From NCBI GenBank assembly GCA_944385935.1, contig CALWZC010000009.1:61983-125982 (forward strand): 64,000 nucleotides of DNA, given 5' to 3'. The notes under the pieces are model-generated. The model had not been told where the DNA came from. It saw only the letters and a list, made by a program, of their open reading frames with translations, and ran no database searches. The stretch comes from an uncultured Anaerofilum sp. Lineage in GTDB: Bacteria > Bacillota > Clostridia > Oscillospirales > Ruminococcaceae. The first letter of the stretch is position 1. The number at the start of each line of letters is the position of its first letter. The translations under genes and the position numbers were made by a program. This document shows, piece by piece, positions 35,273-43,455 of the stretch.

Positions 35273-35425
35273 TTACAGAGGATAGTTGGAAGAATCCTGC
35301 TTCATTTCCCGAATGGCATCTTTGATTGCTTTTTTCACAACTATATAGCCAATACCAGCCATAACCGCAATCTGAATGGCCCATCCAACCAAAGAACTAA
35401 TTATCCAGCCAAAACCAATACCCAT
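35273..35425 (-). CDS. 50-residue single-span membrane protein
   Basis: A short gene not recognised from any family. ATG 35425 follows AAAAGGAGGGCACGT and the stop is at 35273. The protein begins MGIGFGWIISSLVGWAIQIA, forms one or two glycine-rich membrane helices to about residue 30, and ends in a charged tail (KKAIKDAIREMKQDSSN). It has a good binding site and a protein-like composition, so it is probably real. It lies downstream of the P-type ATPase terminator, on the same strand. It could be a small transporter accessory subunit or a toxin-like peptide; no antitoxin RNA was identified. Confidence 0.6.
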   Translation of the reverse strand: MGIGFGWIISSLVGWAIQIAVMAGIGYIVVKKAIKDAIREMKQDSSNYPL

Positions 35426-35496
35426 ATACGTGCCCTCCTTTTGCATATGTTTTGTGCTTCTAGGCTCATTCTATCATATTGTTTTTTGCAAAGCAA

Positions 35497-35531
35497 TAAA
35501 AAATAGGCTGCCCTTTTCCAGAGCAGCCCAT
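35497..35531 (-). terminator. terminator after the P-type ATPase
   Basis: On the minus strand GGGCTGC pairs with GCAGCC(T), followed by TATTTTTTATT. Confidence 0.75.
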
Positions 35532-35549
35532 AGAAGAGAATAAAAAGAA

Positions 35550-38192
35550 TTAGTTGTCTTTTTCTGCTTTGCGTTGGAAGAACTTGATAATCTCTACGAT
35601 GGGAATTACCAAGAAAGCCAAAGCCAAAGCTACGCCATATTCCATCAAGTTGATGTGGGTAAAGCCGAAAGCGTCTGCCAAGAAGGGCACATACAGTACC
35701 ATGGTGGTGAGTACCAAGCTGCCCAGCATTGCGCCCCACAAAACTTTGTTTTGAGTGGGCAGGCTGAATACACTCTTGCGTTGACTACGCATATTGAAGG
35801 AATGGAAAATTTCTGCCATGCTCATGGTTAAGAATGCCATGGTCATGCCGTCGGCACTTTGAGCAATTTCCCAGCGACCACTTTCGATAAAGTGACCAAT
35901 GAAGTAAGCAGCAAGGGTCAAAGCAGTTACCATGATACCTTGGTATACTACATCCACACCCAAACCGTGGGAGAAAATGCCATCCTTAGAATCACGAGGA
36001 GCCTTTTCCATTACATCGGGTTCAGCTTCTTCCAGACCCAGTGCCAAAGCAGGGAAACAGTCGGTAATCAGGTTAATCCACAACAAGTGCACAGGCTCCA
36101 ACAGAACGAAGCCCATCAAAGTGGCTGCAAATACACCAAGAACCTCACTCATATTAGAGGCAAGCAAGAACTGAATTGCCTTTCGGATATTTGCATAAAT
36201 ACGGCGTCCCTCGCCTACCGCAGAAACGATGGTTGCAAAGTTGTCATCTGCCAGAACCATATCCGCTACATTCTTTGTAACATCGGTGCCGGTGATACCC
36301 ATGCCCACACCAATATCAGCAGTTTTGATGGAGGGGGCGTCGTTTACGCCGTCACCAGTCATGGCAGTAACGCAACCGTTGCTCTTCCAAGCGGAAACAA
36401 TGCGAACCTTATGCTCAGGCTGTACACGAGCATATACACCATAATGCTTTACTTTTTCAGCCAGTTCAGCATCAGAGAATTTATCCAGCTCAGCACCAGT
36501 AATGGCTTCATCAGCACTTTGGATAATACCCAGTTCCTTAGCGATTGCCACAGCAGTGTCTTTGTGGTCGCCAGTAATCATTACAGGGCGAATACCTGCA
36601 TGACGACACTTTTCGATGGCGGGTAGAACCTCTGGACGAATGGGGTCAATCATACCAGTTAGACCAATAAAGGTGAGGTCTTGTTCCAAAGTTTCGGGCT
36701 GATTATCCGCAGGTTTTTGGCTCCAACTGCGCATAGCAGCAGCCAAAACACGCAGAGCCTTGTCTGCCATGCGCTTATTTTCTGCCAAAATTTCATTGCG
36801 GATGGTGTCATCCATAGGAACAACTTTTCCATCACGCAAACAATGGGTACAACGTTTCAAAACCTCATCAGGGGCACCTTTGGTATACTGTATCAAGCCC
36901 CTTTCGGTCTGGTGCAGTGTACTCATCATTTTGCGCATACTGTCAAAGGGAGCCTCATCCACACGGGGTTGAGCAGCTTCCAGTTGGGGCTTTGTCAATC
37001 CCAAAGAGGTAGCATAGTTTACTAGAGCACATTCTGTGGGTTCACCCTCAGCCTGACCACTGGCACCGGGCTTTGCATCACTACACAAGCTCATTGCAGT
37101 GGCTAGGGGAGCCTCCTCGCCCCAATGCTCTACAACAGTCATTTTATTTTGGGTAAGAGTACCGGTTTTATCCGAGCATATAACCTGTGCACAGCCCAAG
37201 GTTTCTACGGCGGTTAGACGACGGATAACCGCATTCCGTTTGGACATATTGGTAACACCGATGGAAAGTACAACAGTAACAACAGTTGCCAAACCTTCGG
37301 GAATAGCAGCAACAGCCAAACTAACAGCAACCATAAAGGTTTTTAGGATAACTTCCAGATGGAAATCCCCTTCCTTCAACAAACTGAAGGCAAAGATGAA
37401 TATACAGATTCCCAAAACCATCCAACTGAGGGTTTTGCCCAACTGTGCCAGTTTCTTTTGCAGGGGAGTTTGTTCGTCTTGAGTAGCAGCCAAAGCGGAG
37501 GCAATTTTACCCATTTCGGTATCCATACCAGTTCCGGTAATAACAGCACTGCCTCGACCAAATACAACGGTGCTGCCCATGTATACCATGTTCTTGCGGT
37601 CGCCCAGAGGCACATCCTGTTGTTGGCTTAGACCCAAAGCCTCAATGGTTTTGTTTACAGGTACACTTTCACCAGTAAGAGCAGCTTCCTCAATTTTCAG
37701 GCTGGCACTTTCCAAAATACGACCATCAGCGGGAACTGCATCACCTGCTTCCAAAATAACCACATCGCCGGGTACTAGCTCGGTGCTGGGTAAAATAACC
37801 TGACGGCCATCCCGCAATACTTTACAGGTGGCAGCGGTCATATTCTGCAATGCTTCAATGGCCTTTTCGGCTTTGCTTTCTTGTAAAACACCCAAAATGG
37901 CATTGAGCAGAACAACCGCCAAAATGATAAATACTTCGGAGAAACTTTCTCCAGATGCGTAGGCTGTAATGGCAGAAACGCCAGCGGCAGCCAGCAAAAT
38001 TAACAGCATGGGGTCTTTTAGCTGTGCAAAAAAGCGTTGTACTAAGGTAGCTTTTTTCGCTTCTGCCAATTTGTTGGGGCCATACTGTTCTGCTCTGCGT
38101 GCAGCTTCTGCGGCAGTAATGCCCTGTGGAGTACTGTCCACCTGTTTTAGGACAGCTTCTGTGCTTTCCAGATACAATTTTTTGTTGTCCAT
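35550..38192 (-). CDS. P-type cation ATPase (Ca2+/Mn2+ exporter, PMR1/YoaB-like)
   Basis: 880 residues, P2A type. Features in order: N-terminal cation ATPase domain, actuator TGES (LTGESVPVNK), M4 AIPEGLATVVTVVLS with the transport Glu, phosphorylated Asp in DKTGTLTQNKM, hinge GDGVNDAPSIKTADIG, and a C-terminal membrane domain. The PEGL motif is that of Ca2+ pumps. The leader carries a yybP-ykoY riboswitch, which senses Mn2+, so the physiological cargo is probably Mn2+ as well as or instead of Ca2+. ATG 38192 follows AAAGGATGG; the longer frame to 38270 runs into the riboswitch terminator. Confidence 0.92.
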   Translation of the reverse strand: MDNKKLYLESTEAVLKQVDSTPQGITAAEAARRAEQYGPNKLAEAKKATLVQRFFAQLKDPMLLILLAAAGVSAITAYASGESFSEVFIILAVVLLNAILGVLQESKAEKAIEALQNMTAATCKVLRDGRQVILPSTELVPGDVVILEAGDAVPADGRILESASLKIEEAALTGESVPVNKTIEALGLSQQQDVPLGDRKNMVYMGSTVVFGRGSAVITGTGMDTEMGKIASALAATQDEQTPLQKKLAQLGKTLSWMVLGICIFIFAFSLLKEGDFHLEVILKTFMVAVSLAVAAIPEGLATVVTVVLSIGVTNMSKRNAVIRRLTAVETLGCAQVICSDKTGTLTQNKMTVVEHWGEEAPLATAMSLCSDAKPGASGQAEGEPTECALVNYATSLGLTKPQLEAAQPRVDEAPFDSMRKMMSTLHQTERGLIQYTKGAPDEVLKRCTHCLRDGKVVPMDDTIRNEILAENKRMADKALRVLAAAMRSWSQKPADNQPETLEQDLTFIGLTGMIDPIRPEVLPAIEKCRHAGIRPVMITGDHKDTAVAIAKELGIIQSADEAITGAELDKFSDAELAEKVKHYGVYARVQPEHKVRIVSAWKSNGCVTAMTGDGVNDAPSIKTADIGVGMGITGTDVTKNVADMVLADDNFATIVSAVGEGRRIYANIRKAIQFLLASNMSEVLGVFAATLMGFVLLEPVHLLWINLITDCFPALALGLEEAEPDVMEKAPRDSKDGIFSHGLGVDVVYQGIMVTALTLAAYFIGHFIESGRWEIAQSADGMTMAFLTMSMAEIFHSFNMRSQRKSVFSLPTQNKVLWGAMLGSLVLTTMVLYVPFLADAFGFTHINLMEYGVALALAFLVIPIVEIIKFFQRKAEKDN

Positions 38193-38221
38193 GGTTCCAT
38201 CCTTTCTCTTGAGCCGAGGGA

Positions 38222-38281
38222 AAATAAAAAAGCGAAACGCCTGTGCAAAACGAAGAACGTTCCTGCACAAGAGTCTCGCTA
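38222..38281 (-). terminator. riboswitch expression-platform terminator
   Basis: On the minus strand AGCGAGAC pairs with GTTTCGCT and TGTGCA with TGCACA inside it, followed by TTTTTT. The 5' strand AGCGAGACTCTT is also the 3' strand of the aptamer's closing stem, so ligand binding should block termination and turn expression on. Confidence 0.8.
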
Positions 38282-38390
38282 TTTCATCCTAAGCCAGATT
38301 TTTCACTTTGTACAACAAAGGAAAAATCATGTGTGTTGGCACGGGACCATATCACGCACACCATGATATGCTGACTACTCCCTCTTTGTG
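38265..38390 (-). promoter_or_regulatory. yybP-ykoY (manganese) riboswitch
   Basis: On the minus strand: AAAGAGGGAGTAGTCAGC at the 5' side, GTGCCAACACACATG in the middle and CTGGCTTAGGATGAAATAGC before CGAGACTCTT at the 3' side. These are the conserved blocks of this class (GGGGAGUAG, CUGGCUUGG, GAAA, AGCAAGACCUU). AAGAG and CTCTT close the aptamer. It lies between the promoter and the P-type ATPase start. Confidence 0.85.
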
Positions 38391-38398
38391 TGAAGAAC

Positions 38399-38427
38399 AT
38401 TATACTGTATTTTATTGTAAAAATCAA
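38399..38427 (-). promoter_or_regulatory. promoter of the riboswitch-ATPase unit
   Basis: TTGATT (38427-38422), 17-base spacer, TATAAT (38404-38399) on the minus strand, about 10 bases before the aptamer. Confidence 0.8.
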
Positions 38428-38565
38428 TGGATAGTTTGTGGATTTTTTCTGTAAAGTTTACAGTAAATTTAGCTATATGGTAATATCTGCCTTGCAAGAA
38501 ACATACAGTGATAAAGGGGAAAAGATAAATGTTGTTCAATCGTCTTATAAATTTGCACTAAATGC

Positions 38566-38594
38566 TTGAAATGAACAAAAAAAGACTGTATAAT
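38566..38594 (+). promoter_or_regulatory. promoter of the hexapeptide-repeat gene
   Basis: TTGAAA, 17-base spacer, TATAAT, ending 35 bases before the TTG start. It probably also serves glmM. Confidence 0.85.
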
Positions 38595-38629
38595 GAAACG
38601 GTCATATACGCCCAAAGGAGGTTTTTTCA

Positions 38630-39295
38630 TTGAAGCAATGTACCACAGTTGAGTTGTTTGACTTAAACCACACCATAGCAAAACCTTTGTTAGAACGGTG
38701 CCAATACCCTTGGCAGGCATTGGATAAAATTGAAGAGTTTCTTTTGTATGTTATAGAGCAGTTACCACACCAAGAATATAAAGAAATTGCCCCACAGGTA
38801 TGGGCCCATCATTCAGCAGTGGTTGCTGCCAGTGCATCCCTGACAGGGCCTTGTATCATTGGCCCCGGTGCAGAAATTCGTCATTGTGCCTTTGTGCGAG
38901 GAAATGCCCTCATTGGAGCACAAGCAGTGGTAGGCAATTCCACCGAGTTGAAAAACTGCATTCTTTTTGATAAGGCACAGGTTCCCCATTTTAACTATGT
39001 GGGAGATTCTATATTAGGATATGGTGCACATATGGGTGCCGGAGCAGTGACATCCAACTTGAAAAGTGATAAAACACTGGTTCAGGTAAAAATGGGCAAA
39101 GAAGTAATCAATACCAATCGCAAAAAAATGGGTGCAATGGTGGGGGATGAGGCAGAAGTAGGCTGCAATAGTGTCCTGTGTCCCGGAACTATTTTGGGCA
39201 AAAAAGCCCAGATTTATCCCACAAGTTGTGTTCGTGGAGTTGTGCCGGAAAATTCTATTTTCAAATCTGCCAACTCTATTGTAAAACGCCAGTAA
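38630..39295 (+). CDS. left-handed beta-helix (hexapeptide) protein, GlmU-like acyltransferase fold
   Basis: 221 residues. The start is TTG 38630, set by AAAGGAGG 8 bases upstream; no in-frame ATG fits. Residues about 50-215 show hexapeptide repeats (VVAASASLTGPCIIGPGAEI; GNALIGAQAVVGN; YVGDSILGYGAHMGAGAVTSNLK), the signature of the C-terminal half of GlmU and of UDP-GlcNAc pyrophosphorylase-related proteins. There is no uridyltransferase domain. It is followed 67 bases later by glmM, so it likely works in amino-sugar or nucleotide-sugar synthesis, for example as an N-acetyltransferase. The exact substrate is open. Confidence 0.75.
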   Translation: MKQCTTVELFDLNHTIAKPLLERCQYPWQALDKIEEFLLYVIEQLPHQEYKEIAPQVWAHHSAVVAASASLTGPCIIGPGAEIRHCAFVRGNALIGAQAVVGNSTELKNCILFDKAQVPHFNYVGDSILGYGAHMGAGAVTSNLKSDKTLVQVKMGKEVINTNRKKMGAMVGDEAEVGCNSVLCPGTILGKKAQIYPTSCVRGVVPENSIFKSANSIVKRQ

Positions 39296-39362
39296 AGGGA
39301 GAAGATGAAAAAAAGCAAAAATACAAAAATGGTCAGCTTGGCCACATAAAGGGGAGAGAGTT

Positions 39363-40718
39363 ATGGGAAGATTGTTTGGTACAGATGGAGTAAGGGGAGT
39401 AGTAGGGCAAGAAATTACCTGTGAACTTGCCATGCAGCTTGGCAAGGCAGCCGCCATGGTATTGGCGGACGGAGGTAGCCACCCTCCAGTGGTGGTGCTG
39501 GGAAAAGATACCCGTATTTCAGGAGAAATGTTGGGAGCTGCTTTTTCTGCGGGTTTATGTGCAGCGGGAGCCAACGTGTTGGATGTGGGGGTTTTGTCTA
39601 CCCCAGCTGTGGCATATTTGACCAGAAAATACAAGGCAGATGCTGGCGTAATGATTTCGGCTTCCCACAATCCATGGCAGTTTAATGGCATAAAATTGTT
39701 TAATAAAGATGGTTTTAAGTTGCCAGACGAACTAGAGGAGCATATCGAAAGATTGGTACTAGACCAACAAAGTGAACTATTGGCAGCCAGTGTAGAGTAT
39801 ATTGGAACCATCGAGCACAGCACCACTGCCTTGAGAGATTATATAGAGTACTTAAAAGACACTGCACCTTGTATGTTGCGAGGGATGAAAATAGCAGTGG
39901 ACTGTGCCAATGGTTCTGCTGCTATGAGTGCAAAACTATTGCTAGAACAGTTGGGAGCACAGCCAGAATTATTTGGCTGTGAACCGGATGGTTTGAACAT
40001 CAACCGAGGATGTGGTTCCACACATCTGGAACAGCTACAAGAGTATGTTGCTTCTCACCCTGACATTGTGGCAGGTGTCGCCTTTGATGGTGATGCTGAC
40101 CGCTGCCTGTTTGTGGATGAAACTGGTACGGAGGTAGACGGGGATTTCATTATGGCAATCTGTGGTCTGAATCTGTTGGAAAAGGGCAAACTGTCGAGAA
40201 ATGCCATTGTGGGTACTGTGCTAACCAATCTGGGATTTCAGCAATTTTGCCGCCGCAATGGAATTGCTTTTGAAGCCACAAAAGTGGGTGACCGCTATGT
40301 ACTAGAAAAGATGGAGCAAGAGGGCTTTGCTTTAGGGGGAGAGCAATCGGGGCATATTATTTTCCGGCAGTTTGCTACCACAGGTGATGGACAGCTTACT
40401 GCTATACAGCTTTTGTGTTTGATGCAACAGAAAAACATGCCCCTTTCGGAACTAACCAAGGTGATGAAAAAAGTACCCCAGGTAATGGAGAATATAAAGG
40501 TATCCCCCACAGGAAAACTGCGTTTTTATACCAATCAACCCATTGAACAAGCCATTGAACAGGCAAAAAAACAACTGGGAGAAGGTGGTCGGGTTTTGGT
40601 TCGGCTGTCTGGTACTGAGCCACTCATTCGAGTTATGGTAGAAGGGGAGAAAAAAGAAGAAATTCAACAGATTGCCACAGATTTGGCTAGAGTGATTGCC
40701 ACAGAGCTGGCAGACTGA
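39363..40718 (+). CDS. glmM: phosphoglucosamine mutase
   Basis: 451 residues, full length. It converts glucosamine-6-phosphate to glucosamine-1-phosphate for peptidoglycan. Motifs: LFGTDGVRGVVGQE at the start, MISASHNPWQFNGIK with the phosphorylated Ser, FDGDADRCLFVDE (metal), GGEQSGHIIF (sugar loop) and RLSGTEPLIRVMVEG (phosphate). ATG 39363 follows AAAGGGGAGAGAG. It comes after the hexapeptide-repeat gene, probably in one transcript, and ends at the terminator at 40736. Confidence 0.95.
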   Translation: MGRLFGTDGVRGVVGQEITCELAMQLGKAAAMVLADGGSHPPVVVLGKDTRISGEMLGAAFSAGLCAAGANVLDVGVLSTPAVAYLTRKYKADAGVMISASHNPWQFNGIKLFNKDGFKLPDELEEHIERLVLDQQSELLAASVEYIGTIEHSTTALRDYIEYLKDTAPCMLRGMKIAVDCANGSAAMSAKLLLEQLGAQPELFGCEPDGLNINRGCGSTHLEQLQEYVASHPDIVAGVAFDGDADRCLFVDETGTEVDGDFIMAICGLNLLEKGKLSRNAIVGTVLTNLGFQQFCRRNGIAFEATKVGDRYVLEKMEQEGFALGGEQSGHIIFRQFATTGDGQLTAIQLLCLMQQKNMPLSELTKVMKKVPQVMENIKVSPTGKLRFYTNQPIEQAIEQAKKQLGEGGRVLVRLSGTEPLIRVMVEGEKKEEIQQIATDLARVIATELAD

Positions 40719-40735
40719 TTGAATAGTTTACGAAA

Positions 40736-40783
40736 ATAAAAGCACACTGATTCCTAAATACAGGAAAACAGTGTGCTTTTTCT
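40736..40783. terminator. terminator between glmM and the convergent gene
   Basis: AAAGCACACTG pairs with CAGTGTGCTTT around an internal CCT/AGG element, followed by TTTTTC. Confidence 0.85.
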
Positions 40784-40799
40784 ATTGGGTAAGATAAAA

Positions 40800-42371
40800 T
40801 TATAGCAATTCCAAGTATCCACGGCCATTTTTGGCAATGCCTGCCCATTCCAGAACAGACCCCAAAATGAACACAGGGTCGGGAACGGAATCTCCTTTTT
40901 TGGCTTTGTGGTATTTTTTTGCTACAGTTCCCACAACGGTGTTTTCGTCACATTTTGCATCTCCCAATTTGACACCTTTTGCAGTTCCCTTTTCTGCTTT
41001 TCCACCTTTTTTCTGCAAAAAGTCTACAACAATATCAAAGACCTGATAGTCATATCCATCCCCATTGGGCAGCTTATCACAAAGGAAGCCATTGCCATCG
41101 GGGCGGACAGAGATATGGTAGGGCTTTCCTGTTACGGAAAGAACAGTGGCAATTCCTCCATTGTCCAATAGTTTCTGGCGGATAATTTCGGAAGCCTTTG
41201 GAGAGCTTTCACTCTTAGAAGGGGAAGCAGCCACTTGGGAAGGTTTGGGAGTGGAAGGGGCTTTTTCGGGTTTTTTCAAAAGGGAGGTCAACAAATCCAC
41301 AGAAGCAGAGTTTTGGATAGGCTCTGCCTGTTGTAAAATATGTCGTAACACGGGCTGACGAACGGGAGTATAGGGAATTTCCTCTTGAACTGTGGAAGGT
41401 TGCTCTTCCTTTGGTTCTACCTCTGCTTGTGGCTCGGGGGAGGGTTGTGCTTGGGCTATGGGCTGGGGTTGTGGTGCAGGGGATGTCTGTGCAACAGAAG
41501 GTTGAGGAAGGGGAGCTGTGGGAGTTGGCTGCACAGGCGTTGCTTGCTCAGGTTGTGCCTCTTCAGAGGAAACTGGCTGCAAAACGGGCAAAGTAACGGT
41601 TTCAAATTGCAATTCTTCTGGTTGCGGTTGAGAAGTGCTGATATTAGGTTCTGTTTCTGGCTGACGGTGTTCTACTGGAAAGATTGCAGGCTGTACGGAG
41701 GGGGTATTTGTAGTTTGTTGTACGGGTTCTGCAATAGAAGGAGCAGGTTCCTCTGCCGGCTGATGGTGCCGTTTTGGCATAAACTGTGGTACAGAATAAG
41801 TGATTTTTTCCTCTATCTCTTCTTTCTTGTGCTGTTGTTCCCGTACCTCTTGCAAGTCTTGCTGAGCCTTGTGCAACAACTGATGTAAAACTTTTCCGTC
41901 CAAAGGTTTATCGAGAGGGAAAAGAAAACCGTTTTCTTCAGAAGAATCAGAAGAAAGAGTTTCTTTAACAGAAGAAGGAGCTTCTTGTATAGGTGTAGGT
42001 GTTTGAGGTTCTATTTTGGGTTGTGGGATTTCTTTTGGTGGTTCTTTCTCTGTTTTCTCCTCCACAGAAGGCTGGGAAGGGGCGGATTTTTCGGGAAAAA
42101 GAGGCTCACTGGTAAGACCCAATGTATCCAGAATTTGTTGTAGTTGTTTCTCTGCTTGGGGCAATGTCATAGGAATTTCGGTAATGAGAGAAGAAAGACT
42201 ACCTTTGTGTTTCAAAAATAGCGCAACAAAAGCGGTTTGGTCACGATTGAGGTAGCCAAAAAGCATTTGAGCAAAATTATTGTGGAAGGAATTTCCCTGA
42301 TTTTTTTCTTCCAAAGCAACTGCTGTTAAACGGTATTTACAACTAGGACAAAAGCCAATCAATTTTTTCAT
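40800..42371 (-). CDS. proline-rich protein with DUF2089-like N-terminus
   Basis: 523 residues, not recognised as a whole. The first 90 (MKKLIGFCPSCKYRLTAVAL, then FVALFLKHKGSLSSLI and AEKQLQQILDTLGL) follow the outline of DUF2089 proteins: a zinc half-site, then a helix-turn-helix-like unit. The second CxxC of the zinc ribbon is lost. Residues about 90-390 are a low-complexity linker rich in Pro, Glu and Gln. A compact C-terminal domain (about 395-523) contains EIIRQKLLDNGGIATVLSV and DIVVDFLQKKGGKAEKG. ATG 42371 follows TGAGGTG. It lies 46 bases downstream of the IclR gene on the same strand. Confidence 0.6.
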   Translation of the reverse strand: MKKLIGFCPSCKYRLTAVALEEKNQGNSFHNNFAQMLFGYLNRDQTAFVALFLKHKGSLSSLITEIPMTLPQAEKQLQQILDTLGLTSEPLFPEKSAPSQPSVEEKTEKEPPKEIPQPKIEPQTPTPIQEAPSSVKETLSSDSSEENGFLFPLDKPLDGKVLHQLLHKAQQDLQEVREQQHKKEEIEEKITYSVPQFMPKRHHQPAEEPAPSIAEPVQQTTNTPSVQPAIFPVEHRQPETEPNISTSQPQPEELQFETVTLPVLQPVSSEEAQPEQATPVQPTPTAPLPQPSVAQTSPAPQPQPIAQAQPSPEPQAEVEPKEEQPSTVQEEIPYTPVRQPVLRHILQQAEPIQNSASVDLLTSLLKKPEKAPSTPKPSQVAASPSKSESSPKASEIIRQKLLDNGGIATVLSVTGKPYHISVRPDGNGFLCDKLPNGDGYDYQVFDIVVDFLQKKGGKAEKGTAKGVKLGDAKCDENTVVGTVAKKYHKAKKGDSVPDPVFILGSVLEWAGIAKNGRGYLELL

Positions 42372-42417
42372 AGAAACACCTCAGAATGTTGTGGTTTTTT
42401 GAAAGGACATTTTTGCA

Positions 42418-43197
42418 TTAAAGCCCCAAATCACGCAGAATGGCGGCTTTGGTTTCTAGGCTGATTTGTGCAATTTTGGTAATTCGTTCAGGATTCATAT
42501 GGGGAACAAGACTGGAAATGGAAAAAGCGGCATCTGCCTTTCCACCGGGGCCGGGCAATGCCACAGCTACACAGCGGATTCCTAATTCATTTTCTTCATC
42601 ATCAATGGCATAACCTTTGTGTCGGATAGCTTTGAGCTGCTCGCAAAGTTGCCCAAAGTCTACAATGGTGTGTTCGGTAATTTGCTGTATGGGGCTTTTT
42701 TTCCAAATTTGTTCCACTTCGTCATCCGGCAATGTGGCTAGAATTGCTTTGCCAACGCCTGTGCAAAAGAGAGGAGTGCGCAGCCCCACCTGACTGGACA
42801 TTCTTCTGGCACCACTGGCCTCGGATTTGTGTAAATACACAATATCTACCCCATCTCGCAACACAAGATGTACTGCCTCCCCAGTATGACGGCTAAGCCT
42901 ATCCAAGTGAGGACGTGCCACAGACAAAATATCCATATCATTTACCACGCCGCTGCCCAACTCAAACATTTTTAGAGTGAGACGGTAGCGTGAGGAAAAA
43001 CTGTCTTGCACAACATAGCCCAGTTCCACAAGGCTGGTTAGCATTCGATGGGCAGTGCTTTTGGCAAGACCTGTTTCTGCGCTGATACTTTGCAAGGACA
43101 TTCCTGCTGTGTGGTGGCTTAGCACCTCGATTACACGAAAAATCCGTTGGATACTTTGGGTGCCGCTGGGGGCAGAGGGTACTTTTTGGGATGACAT
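42418..43197 (-). CDS. IclR-family regulator (KdgR-like)
   Basis: 259 residues. Winged helix (SIQRIFRVIEVLSHHTAGMS; ISAETGLAKSTAHRMLTSL) and an effector domain from about residue 85 with CTGVGKAILATLPDDEVEQI and GYAIDDEENELGIRCVAVAL. The family includes KdgR, the repressor of KDG and hexuronate genes. It is divergent from the KDPG aldolase gene, so its likely effector is KDG or KDPG. ATG 43197 follows TAGGAGGCCCTT. The family is firm; the ligand is inferred. Confidence 0.9.
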   Translation of the reverse strand: MSSQKVPSAPSGTQSIQRIFRVIEVLSHHTAGMSLQSISAETGLAKSTAHRMLTSLVELGYVVQDSFSSRYRLTLKMFELGSGVVNDMDILSVARPHLDRLSRHTGEAVHLVLRDGVDIVYLHKSEASGARRMSSQVGLRTPLFCTGVGKAILATLPDDEVEQIWKKSPIQQITEHTIVDFGQLCEQLKAIRHKGYAIDDEENELGIRCVAVALPGPGGKADAAFSISSLVPHMNPERITKIAQISLETKAAILRDLGL

Positions 43198-43353
43198 AAG
43201 GGCCTCCTAAACTAATAAAAATGGTTCGCTATTCCACATTGTAAAACTCTTTGCTGTCAAAATCAAGCAAAATAATCTTTTTATGCAAATGTAGTGGTCA
43301 ATATCGACAAAATACCCAACTGTTTTTTTGGAAAAAATTCGCCGCAAAATCCA

Positions 43354-43381
43354 TTGACTTTCCCGTTTGTCAGATTATAAT
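43354..43381 (+). promoter_or_regulatory. promoter of the KDPG aldolase gene
   Basis: TTGACT, 16-base spacer, TATAAT. The transcript would start near 43388. Confidence 0.75.
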
Positions 43382-43407
43382 AGATAACAGAAGGAAAATG
43401 GAATACT

Positions 43408-43424
43408 GTTCTATAATATGGAAC
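43408..43424. promoter_or_regulatory. candidate IclR operator
   Basis: GTTCTATA-A-TATGGAAC, a 17-base inverted repeat with one mismatch, just downstream of the promoter at 43354. TGGAATA also occurs at 43400 and, inverted, near 43230 before the IclR gene. Confidence 0.35.
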
Positions 43425-43455
43425 GCCATTGGGCTTGCAAAAAGGAGTAGACAAT

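Noticed and set aside
41385..41888. 167-residue plus-strand frame
   Set aside because: Mirror image of the low-complexity Pro/Gln linker of the minus-strand gene; no binding site and biased Trp/Cys/Gly composition.
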